64,000 nucleotides of DNA from Caulobacter sp. NIBR1757 (GCF_027912495.1 NZ_CP115463.1:1883501-1947500), one strand, 5' to 3'. Positions 7,640-19,205 are shown, counted from the first letter of the stretch. Notes: generated from the sequence alone by a model not told the origin. Numbers and translations: made by a program.

Positions 7640-8815
7640 ATGCCGACCAACCTGCGCCTTGGCCTCTACTACTGCGCCATCTTCATCGGCACGGGGGCCA
7701 GCCTGCCCTACATGCCGGTGTGGTTCCGCGCCCAGGGCCTCAGCGGCGCCGAGATCGGCATCATCCTGGCGGCGCCGTCCCTGGCCCGCATCGTCATCTC
7801 GCCGATGGCCGCCGTCTGGGCCGACGGCTTCCGCCTGCGCCGCACGCCGCTGGTCATTCTGGGGACCGTCGCCGCCCTGGCCTATGGCGTCGTCGGCCTG
7901 GTGCATGGCTTCACCGCCTGGCTGCTGGCCTGGACCATCGGCATGGCCATGCTCGGCACCCTGCCGTCGCTGGCCGACGTCATGGGCCTGCGCCTCTCCC
8001 GCCGCGAGGGCTTCTCCTACCCCTTCGCCCGGGGGCTGGGGTCGATCGCCTTCATCGTCGGCAACCTCGCGGTCGGGGCCCTGCTGGCTGTCGTCACCCC
8101 GGACCTGGTGCTGTTCTGGACCATCAGCGCCGCCGCCCTGGCCGCCATCTTCGCCGGGGTCCTGCTGCCGCCCGAACCGGTCCATGAAGGCGGCGAGGCG
8201 CCGCCCCGCACCTCCCGCTGGCGCGGCCTCTCCGACCTGCTGCGCAACCGCCTGTTCATGCTCGCCGTGGTCGGGGCGGGAGTCATCCAGGCCAGCCACG
8301 GCTTCTACTACGCCTTCTCGGCCCTGCTCTGGCGCCGGCAGGAGATCGGCGAGGCCTGGATCGGCGCCCTGTGGGCCATCGGCGTCATCCTCGAGGTCGC
8401 CTTCATGTGGTTCGCCGAGGGCTGGCGGCGCCGCGTCCGGCCCGAAGTCATGGTCGCCATCGGCGGCGTCGCGGCCCTCATTCGCTGGTCGGCCCTGGCC
8501 TTCTCGCCGCCGCTCTGGCTGCTGTTTCCGCTGCAGGGCCTGCATTCCCTCAGCTTCACCGCCACCTTCCTCGGCTCCCTGGCCCTGATCGAACGCTACG
8601 CCCCGCCGCACACCGCCAGCGCCGCCCAGACCATCAGTTCGTCCCTGGCCGGCGGCCTGTTCATCGGCCTGGCGACCCTCGGTTCCGGCCCGTTGTTCGA
8701 CGCCTTCGGTCCCTTCGGCTACCTCGGCATGACCGTCATGACGCTGATCGGGATGGCGGTCATCGGCCTGGTCATCCGCGAGACGGGGCGTGGCAACCTG
8801 TCCAATTCTTCATGA
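7640..8815 (+). CDS. MFS transporter, PPP (HcaT-like) family
   Basis: A 391-residue twelve-helix inner-membrane transporter. The opening, with an aromatic first helix and SLPYMPVWFRAQGLSGAEIG, is characteristic of the phenylpropionate permease group (HcaT/YfgH-like MFS). The conserved loop after helix 2 contains WADGFRLRR. Substrates in this group include phenylpropionic acid, but most members are uncharacterised, and no aromatic degradation genes adjoin it here. It appears monocistronic. Confidence 0.82.
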   Translation: MPTNLRLGLYYCAIFIGTGASLPYMPVWFRAQGLSGAEIGIILAAPSLARIVISPMAAVWADGFRLRRTPLVILGTVAALAYGVVGLVHGFTAWLLAWTIGMAMLGTLPSLADVMGLRLSRREGFSYPFARGLGSIAFIVGNLAVGALLAVVTPDLVLFWTISAAALAAIFAGVLLPPEPVHEGGEAPPRTSRWRGLSDLLRNRLFMLAVVGAGVIQASHGFYYAFSALLWRRQEIGEAWIGALWAIGVILEVAFMWFAEGWRRRVRPEVMVAIGGVAALIRWSALAFSPPLWLLFPLQGLHSLSFTATFLGSLALIERYAPPHTASAAQTISSSLAGGLFIGLATLGSGPLFDAFGPFGYLGMTVMTLIGMAVIGLVIRETGRGNLSNSS

Positions 8816-8885
8816 TCGGGCATATTGCCACACTGCCGCCCAGGTTGGATAACCGGGATATTCGGTTCCGGGGAGGGGACGCCCC

Positions 8886-9101
8886 ATGCAAGCCATTGTT
8901 GAACTGCTCGTCGCCGTCATCGTCTGGATGGCCGTGGCCAGCCTCAATCAGCTTGGCCTCAAGGTCGACATGCCTGATCCGCCGGCCAAGGCCGAGCGGG
9001 TGATCCAACGCGAATCAGCCCCCGACCAGAAGGCCGACGCCCGCGATCCCGACTGCCCCGACGTGGTAAAGACCGCCAGGCCGAAGGCCAGAGCCGCCTA
9101 G
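8886..9101 (+). CDS. Small single-span membrane protein
   Basis: A 71-residue product with one N-terminal hydrophobic helix (IVELLVAVIVWMAVASL, about residues 4-20) and a charged, proline-containing tail. A strong GGGGAGGGG sequence lies six bases before the ATG, which supports real translation. No family recognised; a small membrane-anchored protein is as far as the sequence goes. Confidence 0.55.
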   Translation: MQAIVELLVAVIVWMAVASLNQLGLKVDMPDPPAKAERVIQRESAPDQKADARDPDCPDVVKTARPKARAA

Positions 9102-9127
9102 TCCTTGGGGCCTGAATTTCCTCAATA

Positions 9128-9146
9128 AACGCCAGCCTGCTGGCGC
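9128..9146. terminator. Short hairpin downstream of the 71-residue protein gene
   Basis: CGCCAG, a four-base loop and CTGGCG form a perfect six-pair stem followed by CAATT, in the 218-base gap ahead of the tipN-like gene. There is no T-run, so termination is only possible. The rest of the gap must contain the tipN promoter; isolated TTAA half sites occur at 9193 and 9216 but are not spaced like a CtrA box. Confidence 0.3.
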
Positions 9147-9319
9147 AATTGGACCTCGGCGCCCATTCGCGCCGTTCGTCCGGCGTCAAACCTTAATGAA
9201 ATCGTTGCAAGCCGCTTAACGCGCAGCCCTTTCCCGTCTAGGTTTCTCCCGTTGCGCGAGGCAGGGGTCGGGGCCTTGGCGCAGGTTGGAGGTCCGGCCC
9301 CCAGGACGACGCTAAGCGC

Positions 9320-11857
9320 ATGGCCAAGAAGCGCCCGACGCTCGATTTCACTCGCATCGCGCCGGAGGGAATCGTCCCGCGTTTCGAGCCCGCCCCGGAG
9401 CAGCGCCTCGACGCGCCGCCGGTGCTTGAGGCCGAGCTGGAGATCGTCGAAGCTCCCATCGTCCGGATGGCGGTCGAGCCTGTCTGGTCCGAACCCGCCC
9501 GGTTCGAGCCGGCGAGGTCCGAACCTGCGAGATCCGAGCCCGCCCTGTCCGAGCCCGACTCCGCCCTGACCCCGCCGACCCCCGAACAGACCCTCAAGCC
9601 CGTGGCAGAGCCGCCGCTGCCGCCCGCCGTCCTGCAGCGGGCGCCCCGGGTCAAGGAGCCAAGCCCCGCCCCGGTTCTCGCCCTGGCCTTCGTGGTTTCG
9701 GCCATCTGGGCCGCCGCGCCGATCGCCTACGCCTTCGGCTATCGCCAGAATATCGCCCCGTTGCAGAACGATCCCATGGCGATGACCGTCTTCGCCCTGC
9801 TGGCCGTCGGGCCCCTGGCCCTGATCTGGCTGGTCGCCTATTTCGCGATGCAGGGCCGCAAGCTGTCGGTCGAGATCCGCCGCACCCGCGAGCTGGCCCA
9901 GACCATGGTCGGCCCCGCCGCCCTGGCCTCGGCCGAGGCCGGCAGCGCCGTCGAACTCATCCGCGGCCAGATCGATGCCGCCGCCGCCTCCGCCACCGAG
10001 GCTCGCGAAACCATGCTGGCCCTGCGCCGGGCCCTGGCCGAGGAAACCGAACGCCTGGCCGCCGCCGCCGCCACCGCCGAGCGCACCGCCGGCGATCTGG
10101 CCGTGACCCTCGGACGCCAGCGCGACGCCCTCAGCGCCCTCTCGGGCGAGCTCGACGCCCGCTCGGCCGCCGTGTCCGACAGCATCTCGATGCAGGCCCG
10201 CATGGTCGCCGAAGCCTCCGACCTGGCCGAGACCCAGCTGCGCGAGGCCGAGGCCGCCCTGACCGCCCGCGCCGCCGACCTGGCGGCCGCCGCCGGCGAG
10301 GCCAGCGACGCCGCCCGCGTCGCCGGCGAGGACCTGGCCCGCCAGGTCGCCCGCCTGGAAACCGCCGGCGTCGGGGTCGGCGACCAGATGCGCCTGGTCG
10401 AGGCCGGCCTGTCGCAGCAGCGCGCCTCGCTGGTCACCGTCAGCCACGCCATCCGCGCCGACCAGGAGGACTTTGCCGCCCAGGCCGAGACCCGCGCCGC
10501 CCAGCTCAACGAATTCATGGCCCAGGCGACGATGAGCGCCTCGGAGCTTGGCGACACCGCCGCCCGCGGCGGAGAGGCCCTGCGCAACCTTATCGGCGAA
10601 GCCGCCAGCCAGATGTCGGCCCTGCTCGAAACCGCCGCCGCCGAGCGCGAGGCCCTGACCGGCGAAAGCCAGAACGCCCTCAACCTGCTCAGCGACGCCG
10701 CCGCCGGCGAGCGCAACCGCATGGAGCGCGACCTGCGTGACGCCATCGACCGCCTGACCCGCGCCGCCCTCGAGGCCAAGGACGCCGCCGAGGGCCACGC
10801 CGGCGCCGCCCAGCACCGCGTCGATCAGCTGAACGAAGCCGCCTTCGCCGCCCACCAGAAGGCCGACGCCATCTTCCAGGCCCGCCTGGACGAGGCCCGC
10901 GACCTGATCGAATCCTCCGCCCAGATGGTCGAACAGGCCGGCGCCCAGACCGCCCAGCGGCTGGAGGAGGGGGCCGCCTCGGCCAGGACCACCCTGTCCG
11001 AACTCCAGGCCCTGCTGGCCGACCTTGAGCAACGCACCCGCGCCCTGCCCGAACAGGCCCGCGCCCAGACCCAGCAGGTCAAGGCCGCCGTCGACCAGGG
11101 CATGGAAGACCTGATGGACTCTGCCCGCCGCACGGCCGAGGAGACGCAAGCCATCGACTCCGCCTTCCAGGATCGCGTCCGTCGCAACTACGACATGCTG
11201 ACCGACGCGGTGAAGCTGATGGGCGTCGTCGCCGGCGCCGCCGGACAGGCCGCGCCCGCGCCGCACGTCACCCCGCCGCCGGCCTCCCTGCGCAGCCGCG
11301 AGATCAGCGGCGAAGCCGTCAGCCGCGAGGCCGGCCTGCGTCCCCGCCTGCGCCTGACCCCGACCTCCACCGACGAGGAATTCCGCAGCGTCTTCGAAGC
11401 CGCCGGCGGCCGCGCCCCCGTCGAACCTCCGCCGGAAAGCGATGGCAGCTGGAGCTGGAAGGACCTGCTCTCGACCATCGACGGCGACGACAGCGACGCC
11501 GAGGGCCTGGCCGAGCGCCTGCTGGGCGAGATCGAGGCCATGGGCATCGACCCCACGGCCCTGCTGCCGCGCAACCGCATCGACGAACTGGCGGCCGCCG
11601 TCCAGACCCGCGACTACGGCGGCGCCCGCGAGGTGGTCCGCCGCCTGGCGCCCGCCGCCATCCGCCGCCTGGTCCGCCGCCTGTTCTCCGACGCAGCCCT
11701 GCGTGGCCAGACCGAGCGCTACCTGCGCCGCTTCACCGGCATGCTCGACGAAGCGGCCGAGCGCGACCGCGGCGGCATGCTGGTCTCCAGCCTGCTGTCG
11801 TCGGACGCCGGCCGCGCCTGGCTCCTCCTCGACGCCGCCCACGGCGACCTGGTCTGA
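9320..11857 (+). CDS. tipN: TipN-like polarity protein: two membrane spans and long coiled coil
   Basis: An 845-residue protein. Residues 1-110 are proline-rich and acidic with a degenerate SEPAR repeat (about 57-80). Two membrane helices follow (about 117-139 and 153-175), then some 430 residues of Ala/Glu/Arg-rich coiled coil, a linker near 630-690 and a conserved C-terminal helical domain from about 700. This order and length match Caulobacter TipN, the new-pole marker that guides division-plane and flagellum placement and contacts ParA. The assignment rests on architecture, length and the PodJ homologue in the same window; other membrane-anchored coiled-coil proteins could look similar. 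The LacI gene starts seven bases after the stop. Confidence 0.65.
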   Translation: MAKKRPTLDFTRIAPEGIVPRFEPAPEQRLDAPPVLEAELEIVEAPIVRMAVEPVWSEPARFEPARSEPARSEPALSEPDSALTPPTPEQTLKPVAEPPLPPAVLQRAPRVKEPSPAPVLALAFVVSAIWAAAPIAYAFGYRQNIAPLQNDPMAMTVFALLAVGPLALIWLVAYFAMQGRKLSVEIRRTRELAQTMVGPAALASAEAGSAVELIRGQIDAAAASATEARETMLALRRALAEETERLAAAAATAERTAGDLAVTLGRQRDALSALSGELDARSAAVSDSISMQARMVAEASDLAETQLREAEAALTARAADLAAAAGEASDAARVAGEDLARQVARLETAGVGVGDQMRLVEAGLSQQRASLVTVSHAIRADQEDFAAQAETRAAQLNEFMAQATMSASELGDTAARGGEALRNLIGEAASQMSALLETAAAEREALTGESQNALNLLSDAAAGERNRMERDLRDAIDRLTRAALEAKDAAEGHAGAAQHRVDQLNEAAFAAHQKADAIFQARLDEARDLIESSAQMVEQAGAQTAQRLEEGAASARTTLSELQALLADLEQRTRALPEQARAQTQQVKAAVDQGMEDLMDSARRTAEETQAIDSAFQDRVRRNYDMLTDAVKLMGVVAGAAGQAAPAPHVTPPPASLRSREISGEAVSREAGLRPRLRLTPTSTDEEFRSVFEAAGGRAPVEPPPESDGSWSWKDLLSTIDGDDSDAEGLAERLLGEIEAMGIDPTALLPRNRIDELAAAVQTRDYGGAREVVRRLAPAAIRRLVRRLFSDAALRGQTERYLRRFTGMLDEAAERDRGGMLVSSLLSSDAGRAWLLLDAAHGDLV

Positions 11858-11863
11858 GTCTGG

Positions 11864-12916
11864 ATGCCGCCTCGCAAGCCAATGTCCGAGAATGATACCG
11901 ATTTCTCGCGCAAGCGGGCGACGATCAACGACGTCGCCCGTCTGGCCGGCGTTTCCAAGAAGACCGTCAGCCGGGTCATCAACGACAGCCCTTCGGTGCA
12001 GCAGGAGACCCGCGAGCGCATCGAGGCGGTGATCAAGCAGACCGGCTATGTCCCCGACCCGCAGGCCCGGGGCCTGGCCTTCCGCCGCTCCTTCCTGATC
12101 GGCCTGATCTACGACAACCCCAACCCGCAGTATGTCGTGAACATGCAGCTGGGCCTGCTCGACGCCATGCGCGGCAGCGGTTTCGAACTCGTGGTGCATC
12201 CCTGCGACCGGGCCCATCCGCCGCTGGTCGACGACATCCGCAACTTCATCGAGCGGCAGAAACTCTACGGCGTCGTCCTCACGCCCTCGGTCTCCGAAGA
12301 CGAGCGCATTGCCGAGATGCTGCGCGAGATCGATTGCGCCTATATCCGCATCGCCTCCGTCGCCCTCGACGCGCCCGGCCGCATGATCGAGACCCGGGAC
12401 CGGCTCGGCGGTCTGGCGGCGGCGCGCCACCTGGCCGAGCTGGGCCACCGGCGCGTCGGCTTCATCTCCGGGGTCTCCACCTTCCGCTCGAGCAGCGAGC
12501 GCCGCTCGGGCCTGGAGGAGGGCCTAGCCGAGCACGGCCTCAGCCTCGACCCGGATAGGGTCGCCGAGGGGGCCTACACCTTCGAATCCGGCCTGGAGTG
12601 CGCCCGCGCCCTGCTGTCCAGGCCGGACCGCCCGACCGGCATCTTCGCGGGCAACGACGAGATGGCCGCCGGCGCCCTGCACGCCGCCCGCGAACTGGGC
12701 CTCAAGGTGCCCGACGACGTCTCCATCGTCGGCTACGACGACTTCCAGATCGCCAGCCGCGTCTGGCCGCCGCTGACCACGGTCCGCACCCCGACCCGCC
12801 GCATCGGCCAGATGGCCGCCGAGAAGCTGATGGGCAAGGAGACGGCCGAACCGGCCCCCGAGGACCGTCTGCCGATGATCGTGGTCAGGCAATCGAGCGG
12901 TCCACCGCCGCAATAG
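11864..12916 (+). CDS. LacI family transcriptional regulator
   Basis: A 350-residue protein with the N-terminal LacI helix-turn-helix at about residues 20-40 (INDVARLAGVSKKTVSRVIN), the hinge region with PDPQARGLAFRRS, and a periplasmic-binding-protein-like sensor domain from about 70 to 340 (LIGLIYDNPNPQY, FAGNDEMAAGAL, IVGYDDFQIA). Such proteins usually repress sugar-use genes and respond to a sugar or sugar phosphate. No sugar genes adjoin it, so its targets are elsewhere. The start is either the ATG at 11864 or the one at 11882; neither has a good Shine-Dalgarno sequence. It probably shares the tipN transcript. Confidence 0.9.
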   Translation: MPPRKPMSENDTDFSRKRATINDVARLAGVSKKTVSRVINDSPSVQQETRERIEAVIKQTGYVPDPQARGLAFRRSFLIGLIYDNPNPQYVVNMQLGLLDAMRGSGFELVVHPCDRAHPPLVDDIRNFIERQKLYGVVLTPSVSEDERIAEMLREIDCAYIRIASVALDAPGRMIETRDRLGGLAAARHLAELGHRRVGFISGVSTFRSSSERRSGLEEGLAEHGLSLDPDRVAEGAYTFESGLECARALLSRPDRPTGIFAGNDEMAAGALHAARELGLKVPDDVSIVGYDDFQIASRVWPPLTTVRTPTRRIGQMAAEKLMGKETAEPAPEDRLPMIVVRQSSGPPPQ

Positions 12917-12963
12917 CGTAAATCCCTGTTCCACTCTTCCGCGCCGCACACTAGATACGCCGC

Positions 12964-15606
<2,643 letters not shown>

Positions 15607-15620
15607 ACGGCAGCGCTTGA

Positions 15621-15851
15621 AAAATCCTCCTCCGGCAGGCCGAAGGCCTGACGGGGGAGGGGGACCGCGCGCGCAGCGCGTGGTGGAGGGGGCAGCGCCG
15701 GCCCCCGACGACTATCCGGAACGCCGTCATCGCCGCCCGCGCCAGAACGCAGCTAGTCCCAACCGCCGGCGCTGCCCCCTCCACCACCGGCCCTAAGTCG
15801 GGCCGGTGGTCCCCCTCCCCCGTGACGCTTCGCGCCCCGGAGGAGGATTTT
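15621..15851. repeat. Large inverted repeat, family B, spanning the end of the DUF559 gene
   Basis: The outer arms AAAATCCTCCTCCGG and CCGGAGGAGGATTTT are exact complements. Further in, GGGGGAGGGGGACC pairs with GGTCCCCCTCCCCC and GTGGAGGGGGCAGCGCCGGC pairs with GCCGGCGCTGCCCCCTCCAC. Between them lie about 40 unrelated bases. Small internal hairpins (GGCCGAAGGCC, GGCCCTAAGTCGGGCC) interrupt each arm. It follows alaS and its right arm supplies the last codons and stop of the DUF559 gene. Confidence 0.85.
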
Positions 15852-16203
15852 GGCGGTCGTCGACAGCGGCGAGAATGGTCATCACGGCGGAGTCCATATC
15901 GCGGAGAACCAACGACGCCGGCAGGCGGAGGACGCGAAAGCCCTGGCCAACCAGCCAGGCGTCGCGAGCTTCATCTCGATCAGGGCGATCACCGAAGTAG
16001 TGTGACTGCCCATCGATCTCGATAACCAGCCTGCGGGCCCCGCAATAGAAATCCGCTACGTAGGGACCGATCGGCTGCTGGCGGCGAAAGCGGATGCTCT
16101 CGACCTTGCAACGTCGCAGAGCCTGCCAGAGCAAAACCTCTGGCAAGCTCATCTCCCGTCTCAGCGCCCGCGCCAGACCGACAGTCGTCCGCCGTCCGCG
16201 CAT
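15793..16203 (-). CDS. DUF559 family endonuclease-like protein (Vsr-type fold)
   Basis: A 136-residue protein with the DUF559 pattern: MSLPEVLLWQALR, then FRRQQPIGPYVADFYC and RLVIEIDGQSHY. The Glu, the Asp of VADF and the EID/Q.H residues correspond to the active site of the very-short-patch-repair/PD-(D/E)XK fold. Cellular role is not established for the family. The ATG at 16203 gives the usual N-terminus (about 20 residues before MSLPE). The final 19 codons are written by the arm of repeat B, so the natural C-terminus was replaced or extended when that element arrived. The VOC gene ends one base upstream of its start. Confidence 0.8.
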   Translation of the reverse strand: MRGRRTTVGLARALRREMSLPEVLLWQALRRCKVESIRFRRQQPIGPYVADFYCGARRLVIEIDGQSHYFGDRPDRDEARDAWLVGQGFRVLRLPASLVLRDMDSAVMTILAAVDDRQNPPPGREASRGRGTTGPT

Positions 16204-16204
16204 G

Positions 16205-16597
16205 TCACGCCGCCGCGAACAGCGCGATCTTGTTTCCCGTCGGATCCCGCAGATACGCCCCGTAGAACCCCGGCGTGCCCGGCGGCCGATGCCCCGGCGC
16301 CCCCTCGTCAGTCCCACCGGCGGCGAGACCGGCGGCATGGGCCGCATCGATCTCGGCCGCCGTCTGGGCCTGATAGGCGATCATGATGCCGTTGCCGGGG
16401 CGGGCCGGCTGGCCGTCAAAGGGCGGGCAGATGGCCGTGTGGCAGTCAGCAAAGCCCTCGCCGCCGCCCTTGGGGCCGTAGCCGATCCAGCCGCCGCCTT
16501 CCGTGCGGCGGTCATGGCCGAGCGCGTCGAACACCGCGTCGTAGAACCTGCCCGATTGCTCGCTGTCGAGCGCCCCGATGGTGACATAGCCGATCAT
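16205..16597 (-). CDS. VOC family protein (glyoxalase/bleomycin-resistance fold)
   Basis: A 130-residue protein starting MIGYVTIGALDSEQSGRFYD and ending DPTGNKIALF, the entry and exit strands of the vicinal-oxygen-chelate fold. Members bind a divalent metal and act as glyoxalases, dioxygenases or resistance proteins; this short version belongs to the broad glyoxalase-like group without assigned substrate. The start at 16597 is supported by GGGAGG seven bases before it. DUF559 follows one base after its stop, so the two are probably co-transcribed. Confidence 0.85.
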   Translation of the reverse strand: MIGYVTIGALDSEQSGRFYDAVFDALGHDRRTEGGGWIGYGPKGGGEGFADCHTAICPPFDGQPARPGNGIMIAYQAQTAAEIDAAHAAGLAAGGTDEGAPGHRPPGTPGFYGAYLRDPTGNKIALFAAA

Positions 16598-16654
16598 GAA
16601 AACCTCCCGTGTCTGAGGAGGAGACCGTACGCCCAAATCGGAACAAAACAAGAA

Positions 16655-17218
16655 CTATCGTTCGCCTTCCGGCAGCTGCACATGCACCAGCTTCCAGGCG
16701 AACAGGCTGCGGCGCTCGAAGGTCAACAGGGTCACCTTCTCCGGCGCGTCCGGCCGCTTGACCGCGAACCGCACCCGCTCCAGCCCGAAGTAGGCCACGC
16801 CCGGCCAAGGGCCGCTGACCATGCCCTTGGCCCCGCTCATGAAACTGCCGTCCGGCTTTTCCTCAGGCGGGGCCGTGTCCGGGGCATAGCCGCGGAGCAC
16901 GTCGCCGAGCCCGGCGACGGTGACGTAGCGGTCGACCTTCGGCGGCTGCGGCGCGACATCCTTCCAGGCCCGCTTCAGCGCCCCGACCGGATCCTGCCAG
17001 ATGGTCGGCGGCTCGGCCGTGCGGGTGCTGTCTGGGTCCAGCTGGCCGGCCAGGCTCTTGCGAACGGCGGGGAAGTCGACGAGCTGGCTCATCGCCGTCA
17101 CGTCCTCGGCCACGGTGGCGGCCCGCAGGGCCCGGTAGCTGTAGAAGGGCGCCGCCACGAAGGCGATGGCGAAGACCGCCAGGGCGAGCAGGATGAGACG
17201 GAAGAGGGTGTTGCGCAT
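16655..17218 (-). CDS. DUF2939 family membrane-anchored protein
   Basis: A 187-residue protein with an N-terminal membrane anchor or signal segment (about residues 6-24) followed by the DUF2939 pattern: YSYRALRAATVAEDV, LVDFPAVRKSLAGQL, then an exported beta-rich domain ending in FERRSLFAWKLVHVQLP. Function unknown. The ATG at 17218 places the hydrophobic segment at the N-terminus as expected; an in-frame ATG at 17254 would add twelve uncharacteristic residues. It lies between the VOC gene (57 bases away) and the LuxR/hydrolase gene. Confidence 0.75.
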   Translation of the reverse strand: MRNTLFRLILLALAVFAIAFVAAPFYSYRALRAATVAEDVTAMSQLVDFPAVRKSLAGQLDPDSTRTAEPPTIWQDPVGALKRAWKDVAPQPPKVDRYVTVAGLGDVLRGYAPDTAPPEEKPDGSFMSGAKGMVSGPWPGVAYFGLERVRFAVKRPDAPEKVTLLTFERRSLFAWKLVHVQLPEGER

Positions 17219-17278
17219 GGCCCCATTCAGAGGGCCAAACCGCGCGGCCTGCAAGGGTGCTCCCTCCCGGCGCGTGTC

Positions 17279-19126
17279 TCAGCCGCTCTGACAGGCGGCC
17301 AGGGTTTCGGCCACCAGGTCGGCGTGGCTCATGGCCAGGAACCGGGCTGCGTCCTCGACCCAGTCGATGCGGGCCTCCGGAAGGATCGCGCGCCAGACCG
17401 CGTGGGTCCGGACGGGATCGTGCAGGAAGTCCTGCCGGCTGAGCAACACCCGCCAGTGGGCGGCGTTTTCCAGCGGTGCGGACGTCCAGCGGCCTATGGC
17501 CGTCTGCTCGGCCACATAGCCGGAGATCCGCCCGGTCGCGAACATCCGGAAGCCCCGCCGGTAGTCCGCCAGGTTGCGCGGATCGGAGAAGGTGGCCAGG
17601 TCCAGCGGGCTGCCTTCGACCGACTTCAGCATGATCCGTTTGGACTGGTCGGTGGAGAGGTTGGCGACAATCAGTCTGACCAGCCCCTCGATCAGGTCCG
17701 GATGCCGCAGATAGGCCTCCTGCAGGGCGCCCACCGGCCCGCGTCGTCGGTCGTGCGAGGCGCTGGCCGGGTCCGGGTTGACCAGCAGCACGCGGCCCAT
17801 CGTCTCCGGGGCCAGTCGGGCCATGGCCACCGCCACCTGGGCGCCGCCCTTGGCCACCACATCGACGCGCTCGAGCTTCAGATGGCGCAGGAACAGCCGC
17901 ACGTCATCGACGGCGGCGTCGAACGGCGCGGCCCTGGCCCGCGCCTTGTCGGGATGCGGATCGGTCAGGCCGAACCCCGGCCGGTCGAGACTGAGGGGCC
18001 GGAAGCCCCTGGCCTGCAGGGCCGCCACCAGCCGGCTCGGGGCCGGCCGCGAGGCGGAACTGGAATGCAGAACCAGCACCGGCCGTCCCGACCTCGGTCC
18101 ATAGTCGCTGTAGGCCACCTGGCTGCCGTCCGGCCGGCGGAACAGGCTGAAGGGCTCTACGGTGTCGCTGTCCAGCTGCGCCTCGCCGTGGGTGGCGTCG
18201 GTGATCAGGGCGAGGGCGCGCGCCTCGGTCACCGCCCGGGCCAGGGCGGCGGCCGACCTGACGCCCATGGCCTCGAAGATGACCTCCAGTTCCTTCTTGG
18301 CGGTGGCTTCGGAAATTCCCGCCGCCGCCGCGGCCTCGGCCCGGGTGAGGCCCTCGGAGATCCGCAGCGCCAGGCTGGCCTGCCTGGCCGACAGGCCCCA
18401 GACGTCGGTCAGCTCCGCCGCCCCGGCTTCGCCCTGCGGCCAGACCCCGAACGACAACCGCACCAGCCGCTCGATGAAGCCGGTGATGCGGGGCGCCCCG
18501 ACCCGCTTCATGGCGTCGAAGGCGACCTTTCGGGCGGTCTGGTAGGAGACGCCGGCCTGCCGCGCCGCGCCGCGAACATCGCCACTTCGCACCAGGCCGA
18601 TGGCGACGCGGGTCTGCAGGTCGGTCAGGCCGAACGCCCGGCAGACGTCGGCCAGCACCTGAGCGGCCGACAGGGCCCCGACGACGACGATCACCGCCGC
18701 CGCCCGGTCGTCCTCGAGGCAGTCGATCGCCTCCTGAGGCAGGGCCCAGTCCCGGGCCCGCGCGACGGCGGCGTAGAGGGCGGTGGAGCGGCCGGCCGAG
18801 GCCTCGCCATGATCGATCAGCACCGTTCGGCGACTGCCCCCGGCGATCACCTCCGCCAAGACCGCTCGGTCCGGCGGGGTGCTGTCGAAGACCTGGCGCC
18901 AGGCGGCGTTGGCGAAAAGTGCCGACCCCAGCCGATCGACCACGGCCACCCCCAGCCGTTCGGCCCGCACCAGGGCGAACGCCGTCGTCGGCCCTCCCAG
19001 TCCCCGGGCGAAGTCACGCGAGCCGGAGCGCAGCAACTCGGTCAGGGCGGCGGATTCGTTGAGCCAGGGCTCGATCGAGCGACCTGGCAGGCTCTCGTCT
19101 TCCGCCAGGGGAGTCCGGTGATCCAA
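17279..19126 (-). CDS. Regulator with two LuxR-like HTHs fused to a degenerate alpha/beta hydrolase
   Basis: A 615-residue protein. Residues 1-150 form an uncharacterised region with PAS-like features (VVDRLGSALFANAAW). Two LuxR-type helix-turn-helix segments follow, at about 167-212 (LTDLQTRVAIGLVRSGD) and 245-293 (LSARQASLALRISEGLTRAE). Residues 325-612 are an alpha/beta hydrolase fold (VLVLHSSSASRP, LDRPGFGLTDPHP). The nucleophile elbow, normally GxSxG, reads AKGGA at 425-429 with Gly427 where Ser should be, and the oxyanion HG is HS. So the hydrolase part is probably a ligand sensor and not an enzyme. DNA binding is inferred from the HTHs. It is monocistronic, and a TGGTGATCACCA palindrome lies upstream. 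Confidence 0.75.
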   Translation of the reverse strand: MDHRTPLAEDESLPGRSIEPWLNESAALTELLRSGSRDFARGLGGPTTAFALVRAERLGVAVVDRLGSALFANAAWRQVFDSTPPDRAVLAEVIAGGSRRTVLIDHGEASAGRSTALYAAVARARDWALPQEAIDCLEDDRAAAVIVVVGALSAAQVLADVCRAFGLTDLQTRVAIGLVRSGDVRGAARQAGVSYQTARKVAFDAMKRVGAPRITGFIERLVRLSFGVWPQGEAGAAELTDVWGLSARQASLALRISEGLTRAEAAAAAGISEATAKKELEVIFEAMGVRSAAALARAVTEARALALITDATHGEAQLDSDTVEPFSLFRRPDGSQVAYSDYGPRSGRPVLVLHSSSASRPAPSRLVAALQARGFRPLSLDRPGFGLTDPHPDKARARAAPFDAAVDDVRLFLRHLKLERVDVVAKGGAQVAVAMARLAPETMGRVLLVNPDPASASHDRRRGPVGALQEAYLRHPDLIEGLVRLIVANLSTDQSKRIMLKSVEGSPLDLATFSDPRNLADYRRGFRMFATGRISGYVAEQTAIGRWTSAPLENAAHWRVLLSRQDFLHDPVRTHAVWRAILPEARIDWVEDAARFLAMSHADLVAETLAACQSG

Positions 19127-19193
19127 CTGTCAGCCTCTTAAGCAACCAATACGCGCATTTACGTCAACTGAACGCGACGTAGTTTCACTGTGC

Positions 19194-19205
19194 TGGTGAT
19201 CACCA
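19194..19205. promoter_or_regulatory. Palindrome TGGTGATCACCA upstream of the LuxR/hydrolase gene
   Basis: A perfect 12-base palindrome 68 bases before the start of the 615-residue regulator, in the otherwise empty 19127-19338 gap. It is a candidate dimer operator, possibly for autoregulation. Evidence is symmetry and position only. Confidence 0.35.

Noticed and set aside
9193-9219. CtrA box upstream of tipN
   Set aside because: The TTAA half sites are 19 bases apart, not seven.
9122-12448. Very long minus-strand ORF opposite tipN and LacI
   Set aside because: It is a GC-bias shadow: composition is Gly/Ala/Gln/Arg-rich without domains, and the opposite strand has clear HTH and coiled-coil genes.
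16094-19141. 1015-codon plus-strand ORF opposite the VOC, DUF2939 and LuxR/hydrolase genes
   Set aside because: It crosses three genes with recognisable products and reads as low-complexity Gly/Arg/Pro/Gln sequence.
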